64,000 bases of DNA from Methylophilus sp. 13 (GCF_015354335.1 NZ_JADKYR010000001.1:62001-126000), one strand, 5' to 3'; counted from the stretch's first letter, positions 26,155 through 35,882 are shown. Notes: generated from the letters alone by a model not told the origin. A program made the numbers and translations.

Positions 26155-27011
26155 TTTAATTTCTTCAAGAAATTCTCGAATTGTGATCGCACATTATCTC
26201 TACTTTCTGTGGGCATAAGCCCTTTCTCTTCCAAAGACAACCACAGTTTCAACCCGCTCTTGATTCCATAATTCTCAATTTCTGCGTCCACCCCATTTAG
26301 GAAAGCATCTGGGTCTAAAACCATATCTTCTGGAAACCAATTTCCTTTTTGCATGGAATGAAAACCTGGTCCATCAATAATTCCTAGGAATTTTTGACCA
26401 AATGCTAATTCCATAATTGATTTCCGAGGAGCATATTTACCATGTATAAATACCCCTTTTTTAGATGCAATTGCAATGCATGCAGTCAGGTATGCTCGTG
26501 ATTTCCAATACGTAAAATCCCAATTGTTGCATAGATGGTAGCGGTATATAGCCTTGGTACCAATTTCGCCGATCGTCTCTTCCAGGATTAAAATCGCTTG
26601 GTCATTTTGTTTGAATTTTCTGTCGGATATGTAGAGATAGCCCCTCAAGTTATGATGTGGATTCTCTTTTTTTATTTGGTCGATGAAATTAGAGAATTCT
26701 AGGGGATATTTGTAGAAATCATTTTCACAATGAATTTGTGAGTCTGCACCTTCTAACCACTCACGTCTAATGGAAAATAGTGTGGAAACTTTGTCTAATA
26801 ATTCATTGTTCAATTTTTCAAGCAGTGCAGAATCATCTTGGATATCTTTTATCGTTAATAGACCATCCAAGAATCGAGGAATCTGATTGCGATGTATTCC
26901 ATGAGCTTCAAAAACCTCAATAAATCTGGAAGATATAGTGGAGTTTTTTGAATTTCTCCATTTTTTGTACCTGTCCCATACATTCAATATTACAGCTATA
27001 TCCCCAAGCAC
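26151..27011 (-). CDS. Unrecognised protein with N-terminal HTH-like region
   Basis: A 286-residue protein, counted from a GTG that follows AGGGGC; a longer frame starts at TTG 27086. The N-terminal 100 residues contain FIEVFEAHGIHRNQIPRFLDG and a following LFSIRREWLEG, which resembles a DNA-binding module seen in some phage-type regulators. The rest is alpha/beta without known motifs. It overlaps the preceding convergent gene by four bases. The role is unknown. Confidence 0.5.
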   Translation of the reverse strand: MLGDIAVILNVWDRYKKWRNSKNSTISSRFIEVFEAHGIHRNQIPRFLDGLLTIKDIQDDSALLEKLNNELLDKVSTLFSIRREWLEGADSQIHCENDFYKYPLEFSNFIDQIKKENPHHNLRGYLYISDRKFKQNDQAILILEETIGEIGTKAIYRYHLCNNWDFTYWKSRAYLTACIAIASKKGVFIHGKYAPRKSIMELAFGQKFLGIIDGPGFHSMQKGNWFPEDMVLDPDAFLNGVDAEIENYGIKSGLKLWLSLEEKGLMPTESRDNVRSQFENFLKKLN

Positions 27012-27181
27012 AATTAGCCCCTTGTAAATTTGTATAAGCTTCGAATATTTATTAGTAATGAAATAGGCCTTGAGTTTCAATCTCAACCGGATTGATTCCT
27101 AGCACTAAAATCTTTTAACATGATTATAAAATTTCGTAGTGGTTTGATGTTGAATTGATTAAAAAAATAAAAGGTAGTTTT

Positions 27182-28729
27182 ATGGCCAGAGATGATTTCA
27201 AGAAACCAGTAATTCAACTACTCAAATCTAGAGTTTCTGCACGCTGTTCAAATCCAGATTGCAGAGTTCCCACGGTGGGCCCTTCAAGCAAAAGAAAGGT
27301 GAATAACATTGGTATAGCTGCTCATATTACTGCGGCAGCTGTAGGTGGGCCAAGACATGATCCTTCTCTCTCAGTTGAAGAAAGAATCGCCTTTGAAAAT
27401 GGAATTTGGTTATGTCGGAACTGTGCTGGAAAAATCGACTCGGATGTCGACTTTTACACGGTACGACTTCTCAATGAATGGAAGCTTTCAGCCGAGCAAT
27501 TAGCGAAGGATGAACTGGGAAACAAAATACCAGATCAAAAGTCTGTTGATAGTAGCCTAAAGAGTGCATTCACTGGAATGCCTACCGGCTTCTTCCCTCA
27601 AGCTATATCAAATATACATAAAGCCACAAGTAGCTCCCTGGAAGCTTTAGATCCTAGATTTGATGTTAAGTCTAACTACATAGATGGTTTGACTACATTT
27701 TCATTTGAAGCCAAACAAGATGTATCACTGTCGATGCATATTAGTGCCAAAGAAAGTGAAGCTTTTCTGAAATTTGTGGAAGAGGGTACTGATCTAACCA
27801 TGGACTCAAGTTCAGCCCAAATAGAGGGATCAAAATTATTAATAGAATTATCCAAGCAGGCTGGTGGACAGCTATCTTTTACATCTCCAAAAACAAAAGT
27901 TCTTCAAAAAGTTTGGCTCAAGAATGCTGACACAGATGAAATAGAAAACTTCTACGATATAAATGGAGAATTTTCTGTAGGTACCAAAGCATTAACCTTT
28001 GAAGGTTATGCTTGCGATGGCATTCTTAAATTCACACTCAAAATATTTGATCCTGCAAGTTCTGTTGAATCTAAATTTTCGCTAGCCATCAATCATGAAA
28101 AATGGATTGGATTAGAAATTAATACTCTTCCATATTTTGAAAGAATTCATTCATTTTTTACAAAGTTGAATGAGGGTTGGAAGTTTTATACTTCAATAGA
28201 AAGAAATGGCGAGATTGCAGTGCAATCGGTTGGCCAGGACTTAAGTAAGTTTGAGTTCGTTTATTTGTCTAGGAACTTTCTGGATTACACAAGTTATTGC
28301 AGAACAATAGCTTCAAAATTGAGCGTCAATGTCCAATATAACCCAGCAGTGAAATTCACTAGAGATGAAATCAAGAAATTATGGGATGTAGCCGACACCT
28401 TCTTAGGTAAAGTGAGTTACACCAGAGATCAATTAACCTCAAAAATCACTTGCCAGATGATCATAGACGAAAACAGCAATCATTTAATTGCTATGCAAAA
28501 TAGTGATAAGCCAACGGGAATTCAAACTATTCAGGAGGAACCTGAGATTATTAAACTCTTTGACAAGGAAGTTACCTTACCTATTTTAAGAATGACTTTC
28601 CTAAATATATTTCCCAAATTTGATGCAAATTTAAGTGGTTTACAACCCGGTGACGTAATTGATATTGAGTGGGTGCCGGATGAACTTTTTACTTGTATGC
28701 ATGAATACATTTTAGATGGCCAGCAATAG
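27182..28729 (+). CDS. HNH-like zinc domain fused to a large unknown domain
   Basis: A 515-residue protein starting at the ATG that follows AAAGGTAG; an upstream TTG is less likely. The N-terminal 90 residues form an HNH-like zinc domain: CSNPDC (22-27), GIAAHITAA with His48, GGPRHD, and NGIWLC-RNC (73-81). This arrangement recurs at the N termini of defence-island proteins, where it is thought to cut or bind DNA. The remaining 420 residues are beta-rich and unrecognised, and may sense a ligand. It is a single gene with no overlap to neighbours. Confidence 0.7.
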   Translation: MARDDFKKPVIQLLKSRVSARCSNPDCRVPTVGPSSKRKVNNIGIAAHITAAAVGGPRHDPSLSVEERIAFENGIWLCRNCAGKIDSDVDFYTVRLLNEWKLSAEQLAKDELGNKIPDQKSVDSSLKSAFTGMPTGFFPQAISNIHKATSSSLEALDPRFDVKSNYIDGLTTFSFEAKQDVSLSMHISAKESEAFLKFVEEGTDLTMDSSSAQIEGSKLLIELSKQAGGQLSFTSPKTKVLQKVWLKNADTDEIENFYDINGEFSVGTKALTFEGYACDGILKFTLKIFDPASSVESKFSLAINHEKWIGLEINTLPYFERIHSFFTKLNEGWKFYTSIERNGEIAVQSVGQDLSKFEFVYLSRNFLDYTSYCRTIASKLSVNVQYNPAVKFTRDEIKKLWDVADTFLGKVSYTRDQLTSKITCQMIIDENSNHLIAMQNSDKPTGIQTIQEEPEIIKLFDKEVTLPILRMTFLNIFPKFDANLSGLQPGDVIDIEWVPDELFTCMHEYILDGQQ

Positions 28730-28756
28730 AGGCTCATTTTTAATAACCTACTGGGA

Positions 28757-29134
28757 TTACAATTGAGCCAGAATTTGGCTTTTTGCCACCTCTAGGAAAG
28801 GATGGATATGTTCGATTTTTGTGGCCACAATCACACCATGAGATGAAGGCCAGCCCCACACGACTCCAGTAACTTTAGCCATGTTTGGATTCCACTCTAA
28901 ACCTTCCTGATGGCATCGCACAAATCCTGTATCCCACACAATTGAACCACTAAATCCATTTGGCCTGGGCGCCGGCCTATCAGAATCCAATATTTCCATT
29001 CGGTCAGGCAAATATTCAATTGCAAAATGGAAGGAAGGGTCCACATCTTTGTGCATAGGGCAGGGGGTTTCACGCCCAATGTAACAAGTGCCTTCAGAAA
29101 CCATTCCCCCGAAACTAAACCTAGAGTTATCCAT
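28757..29134 (-). pseudogene. C-terminal half of a split trypsin-like protease
   Basis: A 125-residue frame carrying the last part of a chymotrypsin-fold serine protease. Ser62 lies in GFSGS, the place of the nucleophile, followed by IVWDTGF. The upstream strands FHFAIEYLP also fit the family. It has neither the His nor the Asp, which lie in the preceding gene. The ATG overlaps the stop of that gene by eight bases. It is either a frameshifted pseudogene or the second subunit made by coupling. Confidence 0.6.
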
Positions 29135-29558
29135 TGAAAAACCTGTAAATGCTAATAACTCTCCGGAAACCGGCGAATGTAGGGTTCAGTTGATGATCCA
29201 CTATCGCCTTAGATTTATTTTCTGAGACACTCCAAGCAGCTAAACTAACTGGAAGTACAGCTAAATCTTTAGGATGTGGATCTGAGAGATGGTTGCCAAT
29301 AACTTGCACAATCCTGTCATCCTCTAAGAGCGAAAATCCCAAAATTGCGCCTTTCTCTCTTTTTCTAGCATTATGTTCATTAGTAAGTATGTAAATTTGC
29401 CCTAGAAGATCAACGAATGCTCCACTACCTAATAGCTCGCCATAATCGCCTTCTTCTTCAATTTTGTGTTCAACCAACGGGGTGCGATATTCCCTTATGA
29501 AATCCCTCATTTGCCTTGTGACAATAGGCATTGCTTCATTCCACTCTGTCTCAGTCAT
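29127..29558 (-). pseudogene. N-terminal half of a split trypsin-like protease
   Basis: A 143-residue frame with the start of a trypsin-like protease: GSGAFVD, then TNEH with catalytic His62, then KDLAVLPV with catalytic Asp98. There is no nucleophile. A run of five T shortly before the stop marks where loss of one base would join both frames, giving a protein of about 265 residues, the usual size. It lies 12 bases after a 333-residue gene and is probably in its operon. No signal peptide is present, so it acts in the cytoplasm. Confidence 0.65.
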
Positions 29559-29570
29559 TTTGTAATACTT

Positions 29571-30572
29571 TCAAGTTGGATTCGATGGTCGATATTTTCT
29601 GTGGACTTGGTTAATTTTGCCAATAAAAGCATTCAAAGCAAGTGGATTGTGATCCTCATAACTAGGCTCTTTAAGATTTACTGTTAAAGGCCTAGTCAAA
29701 CTTCGAGATGGATGAAAAATTTTCGAGTAGATGGTTTCGATTAAATTCGACTTGAATTTATTCGGGCCCAACCATTTCACAGGCCTGTCTAAAATATTTA
29801 GTAAGTCCTTGATCGCATCTGCTGATGAAATCAAAGTCTCAAAATTCCCTGTTAGCATTGAATATCTATAAATCGCTATGAATAAACAGAGAGTGTTGAA
29901 ATAGCGGGCAAGAAGTTGAAAATCTAAGTCCTTAACTAGCTTGAGAAACTCGAGAGAACTACCGAAGCTAAAAAGAATATCTGCGTACTCTCTTGTTGGA
30001 GCATCTTTTATATTTCTTATTTTTATTAACTCCGCGACGGCCATGTAAGCATACTCATAATGGATATGGTCGTAAATGTGATGTAGTTCTTCATTCTTAA
30101 TATCCTCTGGATTCTTCAAGGGAGCATTTTGAAGTTCCAATTTCACAACCATTTTTTCGATTTGAATCATCGCAGATTCAACCGAGGATTCACTTTCAAT
30201 GAGGTATTCCCAGAAAGCTGATTCATAAAGATTTTTAGATCCTTTTAACCGGTCATCATCATTTACCAGCTTCAATAAGTCAAACGATCGCCGATGATGA
30301 GATCCATCGGATAGTGAACTACCAAACTTCTCAATTTCTTCAAACATTTTGATGCGAGTTATGTAACTCCTACCTTCAGCCTTGGGTGTGAATAGAACAT
30401 CTAATTTCCCATTCTTTAAGCCCGTCTTGAAACGTACCCCCCAATACCACACTAGAGTTCTAAATTTTAAAAATTGATCTCTTGAATTTCTACCTTTTTT
30501 TTCTTTTGTCATAGCCGTAGTCGGGTGAAAGTAGCCTTTTGCACCACCCTTTTGTTTAGATAAGCAGATCAT
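29571..30572 (-). CDS. Unrecognised helical protein upstream of the split protease
   Basis: A 333-residue soluble protein, mostly helical, with a basic N-terminal 60 residues. An internal ATG at 30512 is a second possible start. I see no known motif. It is transcribed with the protease halves, 12 bases apart, so it may be the protease partner or target. The promoter must lie in the 56 bases shared with the divergent recombinase operon. Confidence 0.55.
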   Translation of the reverse strand: MICLSKQKGGAKGYFHPTTAMTKEKKGRNSRDQFLKFRTLVWYWGVRFKTGLKNGKLDVLFTPKAEGRSYITRIKMFEEIEKFGSSLSDGSHHRRSFDLLKLVNDDDRLKGSKNLYESAFWEYLIESESSVESAMIQIEKMVVKLELQNAPLKNPEDIKNEELHHIYDHIHYEYAYMAVAELIKIRNIKDAPTREYADILFSFGSSLEFLKLVKDLDFQLLARYFNTLCLFIAIYRYSMLTGNFETLISSADAIKDLLNILDRPVKWLGPNKFKSNLIETIYSKIFHPSRSLTRPLTVNLKEPSYEDHNPLALNAFIGKINQVHRKYRPSNPT

Positions 30573-30628
30573 TATATTTGTTATCCATAGACGAAGTTAT
30601 TCAAATTCGGATCAGATAAGGGTTAGAC

Positions 30629-32044
30629 ATGAAGAATGTTTCAAAAATCGAAACACAATTGTTAGGACGTGCATCATGGAGATTGATTGATTCAGAGGGG
30701 GATCCAATTTCTTCCTTTGATATGTATATGAAAGTAATCAATGAAAATGCTTATCCAACGAAGAAACGTTATGGCGAAGTTGTATCGAATCTGATTGATT
30801 ATTTTTATGAAGTTGGAGTTCTTGGAAAAGGCAGTGTTTCACGTAAGGAAATCGATGATGCTATTGATTATTACCTTGTCTTATTAAGAGATGGCCCAGC
30901 ACTTAATTTTGGTCTAAGAAGAGGGGACCTAATAGAGTATGAAGATGGATATCTTGAACTTGAGCAGAAACTTCGCCAAGTGGCTCTTAATTTGGGCATC
31001 ACTTCAATTCAGCCAGCCAGCTGGAGTAATACATTAGCCGCTCTTAATGGATTCATTTATATGAATTCTCAACTAGAAATGGATATGAAGGAAATAGCAA
31101 TTCTCAAAGGGAAGCTCGACCCGTCATTTGTTGAGAATGCATTTATAGATCCTCGCCCTCTATTTTCTGCAGTTACAGACTCCAAGACGTTGAGTCCTTA
31201 TGAAATTAAAAAAATAAAGCAGAACTCAGTACTTGGTTCAGTGATGCGAGTTAAAGCCAAAGGATTATCACGGCCTGCCGGCTTGGCTTCGAAATCTATT
31301 AGATATATTCAAAATGGTGGTATCTATGATTTTCCAATGGAACAACTTCCAAATCTATTAAAAGCAGCTAGCTGTTGGAGAGATAAAGCGTTGTGGTTAT
31401 TAACTGCGGCAAGCGGAATCAGAAGGTCGGAGGCTCTAAACCTTGAGTGGGCACACATAGATTTTGAAGACCGAGCGGTCTACGTGCTTGATCCGCACCT
31501 TACTAGACATGGGCGAGATCTTTGTAAAAATGAAAAAGCAAACAGATTTAAAGGTAGAGATGCATCTTGGACATATCTGATTCAACCATACAAAGACTTT
31601 TTTTTCGAAGCATTGATGGAATATCGAAAACAAGAATATGTGCTTCCTAAAGATGGAAATGACTTTGTTTTTCAATACATAAATTGCCAGAAAGTAGGGC
31701 AACCATATAGAAGTGCCTCAGATGCGACCTTAAATTCCTCATTTAAAAGGGCTGTCAAGAGAGCAGGAATAAAAGGGCCGCCGTTGAATGAAAAGTATGT
31801 TTGGACTCAGCACTCATTCAGACATGCTTATGGGGTATTTATGTTGAATGACATAGTTATTCCAGATCAGCCAAACCCAGGACTGACGGAAGTTGAAGTT
31901 CAGATGCTCATGGGCCATAAAAGTATATTAACTACCCGGAAATACGCCAGGCCCAAACTCAAAAATATCAAGCGGAAGCTCGAATTGTACGACGCTAGAA
32001 CTTTTGGGAATGCCCAAAATATTCTACCAAACAAGGAAAAGTAA
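30629..32044 (+). CDS. Tyrosine recombinase, TnpA-like
   Basis: A 471-residue site-specific recombinase. The catalytic residues are Arg265 (GIRRSEAL), His395-x-x-Arg398 (HSFRH), His430 (MGHKS) and Tyr439. It leads a three-gene set with one-base and two-base spacings that matches the Tn554-type order: recombinase, larger recombinase, small accessory protein. It should cut and rejoin DNA to move the island to its left. All catalytic residues are intact, so mobility is possible. Confidence 0.85.
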   Translation: MKNVSKIETQLLGRASWRLIDSEGDPISSFDMYMKVINENAYPTKKRYGEVVSNLIDYFYEVGVLGKGSVSRKEIDDAIDYYLVLLRDGPALNFGLRRGDLIEYEDGYLELEQKLRQVALNLGITSIQPASWSNTLAALNGFIYMNSQLEMDMKEIAILKGKLDPSFVENAFIDPRPLFSAVTDSKTLSPYEIKKIKQNSVLGSVMRVKAKGLSRPAGLASKSIRYIQNGGIYDFPMEQLPNLLKAASCWRDKALWLLTAASGIRRSEALNLEWAHIDFEDRAVYVLDPHLTRHGRDLCKNEKANRFKGRDASWTYLIQPYKDFFFEALMEYRKQEYVLPKDGNDFVFQYINCQKVGQPYRSASDATLNSSFKRAVKRAGIKGPPLNEKYVWTQHSFRHAYGVFMLNDIVIPDQPNPGLTEVEVQMLMGHKSILTTRKYARPKLKNIKRKLELYDARTFGNAQNILPNKEK

Positions 32045-32045
32045 G

Positions 32046-34811
32046 ATGGAACCAAATTTAGAAGATTTTCCCAAAGGCTCTAAAATTTCTAGAACAGGTT
32101 CTAGAGTGCGAGTTGTTACGCCAAAACAACAAGAACAAATTCGATTAAACTCTAAAAGACGCCGAGTGACGGATATAGAAGGCTATGTATCCCCAGAGGT
32201 TCAATTTATATTGAATCTGGCCATAGAAAATACTCAGGAATCACTTGTTCAATACGTATCACTATATCAAGGAAGTAGGACAGGTAAACTCAGACCTGAA
32301 GGCTGGCTGCAAAACCCGACCAACTACATAGGGAGAGAGCACATCGACATTCAGAAGTTGGGTGAGATATGGTTTCCTACTATGTGCAGTTGGTTACATT
32401 ATCGCAAAGTTGTACAAGGTTTTGAGACTGATAGTGAACCACGAGCTGCACTTCATATCCTTTCTGATTACCTTTTCCTGTATTTACCTTGGTGGCTAGA
32501 ATTAAACTCCGATTCTGATGTTATTTTGCCTTTTGCACCCAAAGATTTTTTAAGAACAGTCTTTGTGGACAAAGATGAAGAAATTAAGCAAAATCCTCTG
32601 TCCGTTAAAAAACCGATTACATTAATAGATCTGATTGCCCTAAGAAGAGAAAGTATTGATGGGATTAATAATGTTGTTCGAACTCTGGAGACCTTCTTTG
32701 CTTACGTAATTACGAAATTCGAAAGCCATGACAACGTCGTAGGCTCAGCAATGGTTAATCCCTTCAGATTGTTGTTTGATCTTAGAAAATCGAAAGCAAG
32801 GAGTAAAACTAACAAACCAGCTTTCTCAGAGAATGTATTTGCGCACATGGTTCTGTACTCACAAGGAGTAGAGGCCTTTGGTGAGTATCTCATGTATATC
32901 GGTTATGAAAGGAATGCTTTTAGAGATAAACCTTACGGTGAAAAATATGGTTTCGATACAGCAGCTTATGGATTTATGCCCATAATTTTTTTTAGGGGCA
33001 AAGTTTATCCTTTGAAGTGGATTCCAAATTTATATCCTTTTGCTCAAAGAACCATCGCAACACACCCTGCAGGTAAGGCAGGAATTTATGTCAATGGTTC
33101 TAAAATCAATCGTGGTAAGAATGGAGTTCGATTTTTACATCTACCTGTTTTAAGCATTCATAGAATAATTATGTGTATGCTTGAGACTGGGTTAAGAGGT
33201 CAAAGTGTACAGTGGCTTGATCGAAATACTTGGGATAGCGTCAATACCGTTAAAACTCCAATTGACAAACTATACACTAATGAACCTCCCGAAAAATACA
33301 CTGACTTATTAGTCAATACAGACAAAACTAAGGACAAACCCTGGACCACACTTATATCTTGGCGTAATAGGCGTTCAATATTAGCTGAACAATATTTTCA
33401 GGAATCTTTGGAGGAACTTGATAAAGATACCTTATGTAATTATGAATCCAGAGACAACTCTCGGTTTGATCCAATCCTACCTTTGTTTAGATCATGCAAT
33501 TCAGTAGGCCCTTGCAGTGACAGTGCGTATTCCAAAAGATGGTTGGAATTTTTATATGGATTCCAAACTTACTACAATTCATTGAATCCGAATAATAACT
33601 TTCTAAAATTAATTCATCTGAGCCCCCAAACTCCTGGATTTGGCAGCCTTAATGGACATATTAGTAAAGATAAAAATTTTTCAAAGATTAAAACATCCAC
33701 GCCCTTCACTCCGCATTCTTGTAGATCTACATATGCAACTCTGAAAGATGGTGATTTTGAGGTTTCAGAAATTTGTGCCCAAATAGGCCATGCTAGTACG
33801 GTTGTGACGAATTACTATCAAGTGCCATCTCAAGAAAGTATTCGTTCAAAACTAGAGAAGTTTGAAAAGAAACTCGACATCTCTAAACCATTGGGCGCTG
33901 GTGACGTATACATTCATCCTGAAGAGCGCTCCAGCGCTCTCAGAAAGGCCTTTAATGGAAGTAAAGAAGCCACTCTTAATAACTTCGGTTTTATTCCCGG
34001 AATTAGCTTTTGGTCTTCAGATCAAAGTCAAGATAATGATGATGCATTAGATTTGCTGATCGACAGTCCTGCGAGTTCACTCAAATGGCATTCGACACAT
34101 GTATGTCCTGTTGGAAATCAGTGTCCTTCAGATATAGTTCAAAAAATTGGAGGTAATCAAAGATGCGGTCTTTGCAATTTAGCTGCAAAATGTGTGGACC
34201 ATTTACCCGGGATTGCAGCTAAGAAAAATGAGCTAGTAGAGAGAATTCAGTCTATTACCAAAAGAATAAACACACTCAAGGATTTACAAACTCAAGAGTC
34301 TATCAACATTGTTGAACGTTTATATCGTGAGCAAGAACTTGACGCCAGAGAATACACAGGATGGACTTTGTCTGAAGATATACTTAGTCACAAGCTTGAA
34401 GACTTAAAAAAGCTCGATAGCAACGGCAATCTTTACCATGTTGACTCTCCAGAAATTGTTAAAAAACACCTAAAGCTAGTTTCAAGAAAGTCTAATGCTA
34501 ACGAGTTTCTGTTACAAAGAATTTCAGACTCTAATGCATATCCCACCCTTGAGACCAGTGAAATAAGAGCTAAGTCTTCTATGCTTGTACGTAAGCTATT
34601 AGCTATGAATAATCAGAAGGAATTAGCGCTCGAGCTTGAAATTGATCCCGGAGATGAGATCAAAGTATTCATGAGCCTCATAAAACCTTTTGCAGAAGCG
34701 CACAATCTAGGTTTTGAAGACATATCAAAGCTTTTGCAAAGCTCACGAGCTCAGAATTTGGCTAAAACTAGACCTAAGCTCATCAGCAATCACTTGATGG
34801 ACAAAAGATAA
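32046..34811 (+). CDS. Large tyrosine recombinase, TnpB-like
   Basis: A 921-residue recombinase from the ATG one base after the previous stop (an upstream TTG is unlikely). The catalytic set is Arg384 (GLRGQS), His557-x-x-Arg560 (HSCRS), His582 (IGHAS) and Tyr590 or Tyr591. A Cys cluster (about 687-712: CPVGNQC, then CGLCNLAAKC) makes a probable zinc site in the C-terminal third, followed by coiled coil. This size and a zinc-bearing C-terminal extension are like the second recombinase of Tn554-type elements. Confidence 0.8.
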   Translation: MEPNLEDFPKGSKISRTGSRVRVVTPKQQEQIRLNSKRRRVTDIEGYVSPEVQFILNLAIENTQESLVQYVSLYQGSRTGKLRPEGWLQNPTNYIGREHIDIQKLGEIWFPTMCSWLHYRKVVQGFETDSEPRAALHILSDYLFLYLPWWLELNSDSDVILPFAPKDFLRTVFVDKDEEIKQNPLSVKKPITLIDLIALRRESIDGINNVVRTLETFFAYVITKFESHDNVVGSAMVNPFRLLFDLRKSKARSKTNKPAFSENVFAHMVLYSQGVEAFGEYLMYIGYERNAFRDKPYGEKYGFDTAAYGFMPIIFFRGKVYPLKWIPNLYPFAQRTIATHPAGKAGIYVNGSKINRGKNGVRFLHLPVLSIHRIIMCMLETGLRGQSVQWLDRNTWDSVNTVKTPIDKLYTNEPPEKYTDLLVNTDKTKDKPWTTLISWRNRRSILAEQYFQESLEELDKDTLCNYESRDNSRFDPILPLFRSCNSVGPCSDSAYSKRWLEFLYGFQTYYNSLNPNNNFLKLIHLSPQTPGFGSLNGHISKDKNFSKIKTSTPFTPHSCRSTYATLKDGDFEVSEICAQIGHASTVVTNYYQVPSQESIRSKLEKFEKKLDISKPLGAGDVYIHPEERSSALRKAFNGSKEATLNNFGFIPGISFWSSDQSQDNDDALDLLIDSPASSLKWHSTHVCPVGNQCPSDIVQKIGGNQRCGLCNLAAKCVDHLPGIAAKKNELVERIQSITKRINTLKDLQTQESINIVERLYREQELDAREYTGWTLSEDILSHKLEDLKKLDSNGNLYHVDSPEIVKKHLKLVSRKSNANEFLLQRISDSNAYPTLETSEIRAKSSMLVRKLLAMNNQKELALELEIDPGDEIKVFMSLIKPFAEAHNLGFEDISKLLQSSRAQNLAKTRPKLISNHLMDKR

Positions 34812-34813
34812 CG

Positions 34814-35443
34814 ATGGGGGCAAGAAAAGGATCTAATAATTTTGGACCGGCAAAGATTCAGTCTGTGGAAGCAAAAGCTAATTTAATCAAATTTATATTG
34901 CAGTCTATGTCTAATCAAAAAATGGTGTTTGTTAATTTGAAAGACTTAATCGCATATATATCTCAGCAGACTACGATTCATAGGACTACTCTTAAAAGGA
35001 ATAAAAGTTATTATAAATTGCTGCTGAATTATTGGTCATTGTTATCTTTGGAATACCAATCTATCAAAATAGAGAAACTCGACAATGTAATGCTCAAGGC
35101 TCTTTCAATAAATCTTCAGTTGGAAAACAGTAATTTAAAAAATCAGGTTTCTTTACTGAAGAAATCACTTTCTATTAAATTATCATCTAATTTCGAAGTT
35201 GCTAAATCCGAAGATAGGTTAACCCTAAATGAGGATTGGTATTTAGCGTATGCGGATACAGCTAAAGTATTAAAAAGTGTAATTGACAGAATTAATCAGC
35301 TTGGAGAAATCTTGATAATAGACCCTAATCTAGGGCAAATTATAGACTTGTCCGCATCACCTAATAACAATGTAGTTGCGAAGGGCAGTATTCTGAAACC
35401 ATTTATCACCTATTTGCATAAATTAGATGAACAGGAACATTAG
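34814..35443 (+). CDS. TnpC-like accessory protein
   Basis: A 209-residue protein two bases after the large recombinase. The N-terminal 90 residues look like a small helical DNA-binding region, and a leucine-rich coiled coil (about 96-125) follows. In Tn554-type elements the third protein influences the orientation and frequency of transposition. The assignment is by position, size and coiled coil, not by a clear motif. It is the last gene before ssrA and marks the right edge of the island. Confidence 0.6.
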   Translation: MGARKGSNNFGPAKIQSVEAKANLIKFILQSMSNQKMVFVNLKDLIAYISQQTTIHRTTLKRNKSYYKLLLNYWSLLSLEYQSIKIEKLDNVMLKALSINLQLENSNLKNQVSLLKKSLSIKLSSNFEVAKSEDRLTLNEDWYLAYADTAKVLKSVIDRINQLGEILIIDPNLGQIIDLSASPNNNVVAKGSILKPFITYLHKLDEQEH

Positions 35444-35480
35444 GATCAAAAATGATATAATTGGGTCATAAGGAACAAAG

Positions 35481-35509
35481 TTGCAAATTGCAAATACGTA
35501 ACTTATGCC
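35481..35509 (+). promoter_or_regulatory. Probable ssrA promoter
   Basis: TTGCAA (35481-35486) and TATGCC (35504-35509) are 17 bases apart and three bases before the mature tmRNA 5' end. The spacing is ideal, although processing of a longer precursor is also possible. The whole promoter fits in the 70 bases between the recombinase operon and ssrA. Confidence 0.55.
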
Positions 35510-35512
35510 TCT

Positions 35513-35877
35513 GGGGGTGACTTGGATTCGACAGAGGTTGCGAAGCGGTGCAGGGCATACCGAGGATTCAGGTTCCCTCGTAAATCCATCTGAACAAGTA
35601 TAGTCGCAAACGACGAAACTTACGCTTTAGCCGCTTAATACCGGCTGAACGCTGCACCGAAGGGCTTCTCGGTCGGGCCAGGTAACTGGCAGCAGCGTCA
35701 TTAAGAGAAGATCGTGGTGTGTTGGGTTACTTAATACATCATTAAATCTAAGGTGACTCGCTTTACCCTTGCTTGCTCGTTGGTGAGTGTACGGTTAAAT
35801 TAAACAACACAGCTAAGTATGTAGAACTGTCTGTAGAGTGCTTTTGGACGCGGGTTCGAAACCCGCCACCTCCACCA
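35513..35877 (+). ncRNA. ssrA: Transfer-messenger RNA
   Basis: tmRNA, 365 bases. The 5' end GGGGGUG pairs with CACCUCC before the 3' ACCA, giving a seven-pair acceptor stem with one G-U pair. The conserved GACUUGGAUUCGAC block follows the 5' end, and the TψC arm near 35851 carries GGGTTCGAA. The resume frame at 35606-35638 encodes the tag ANDETYALAA plus stop. tmRNA frees stalled ribosomes together with SmpB and tags the peptide for proteolysis. The gene is intact despite islands on both sides. Confidence 0.97.
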
Positions 35878-35882
35878 CATCA

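Noticed and set aside
30629-35443. Recombinase-in-trio (RIT) element
   Set aside because: Only the first two proteins show tyrosine recombinase residues. The third is small and coiled-coil, which fits the Tn554 type instead.
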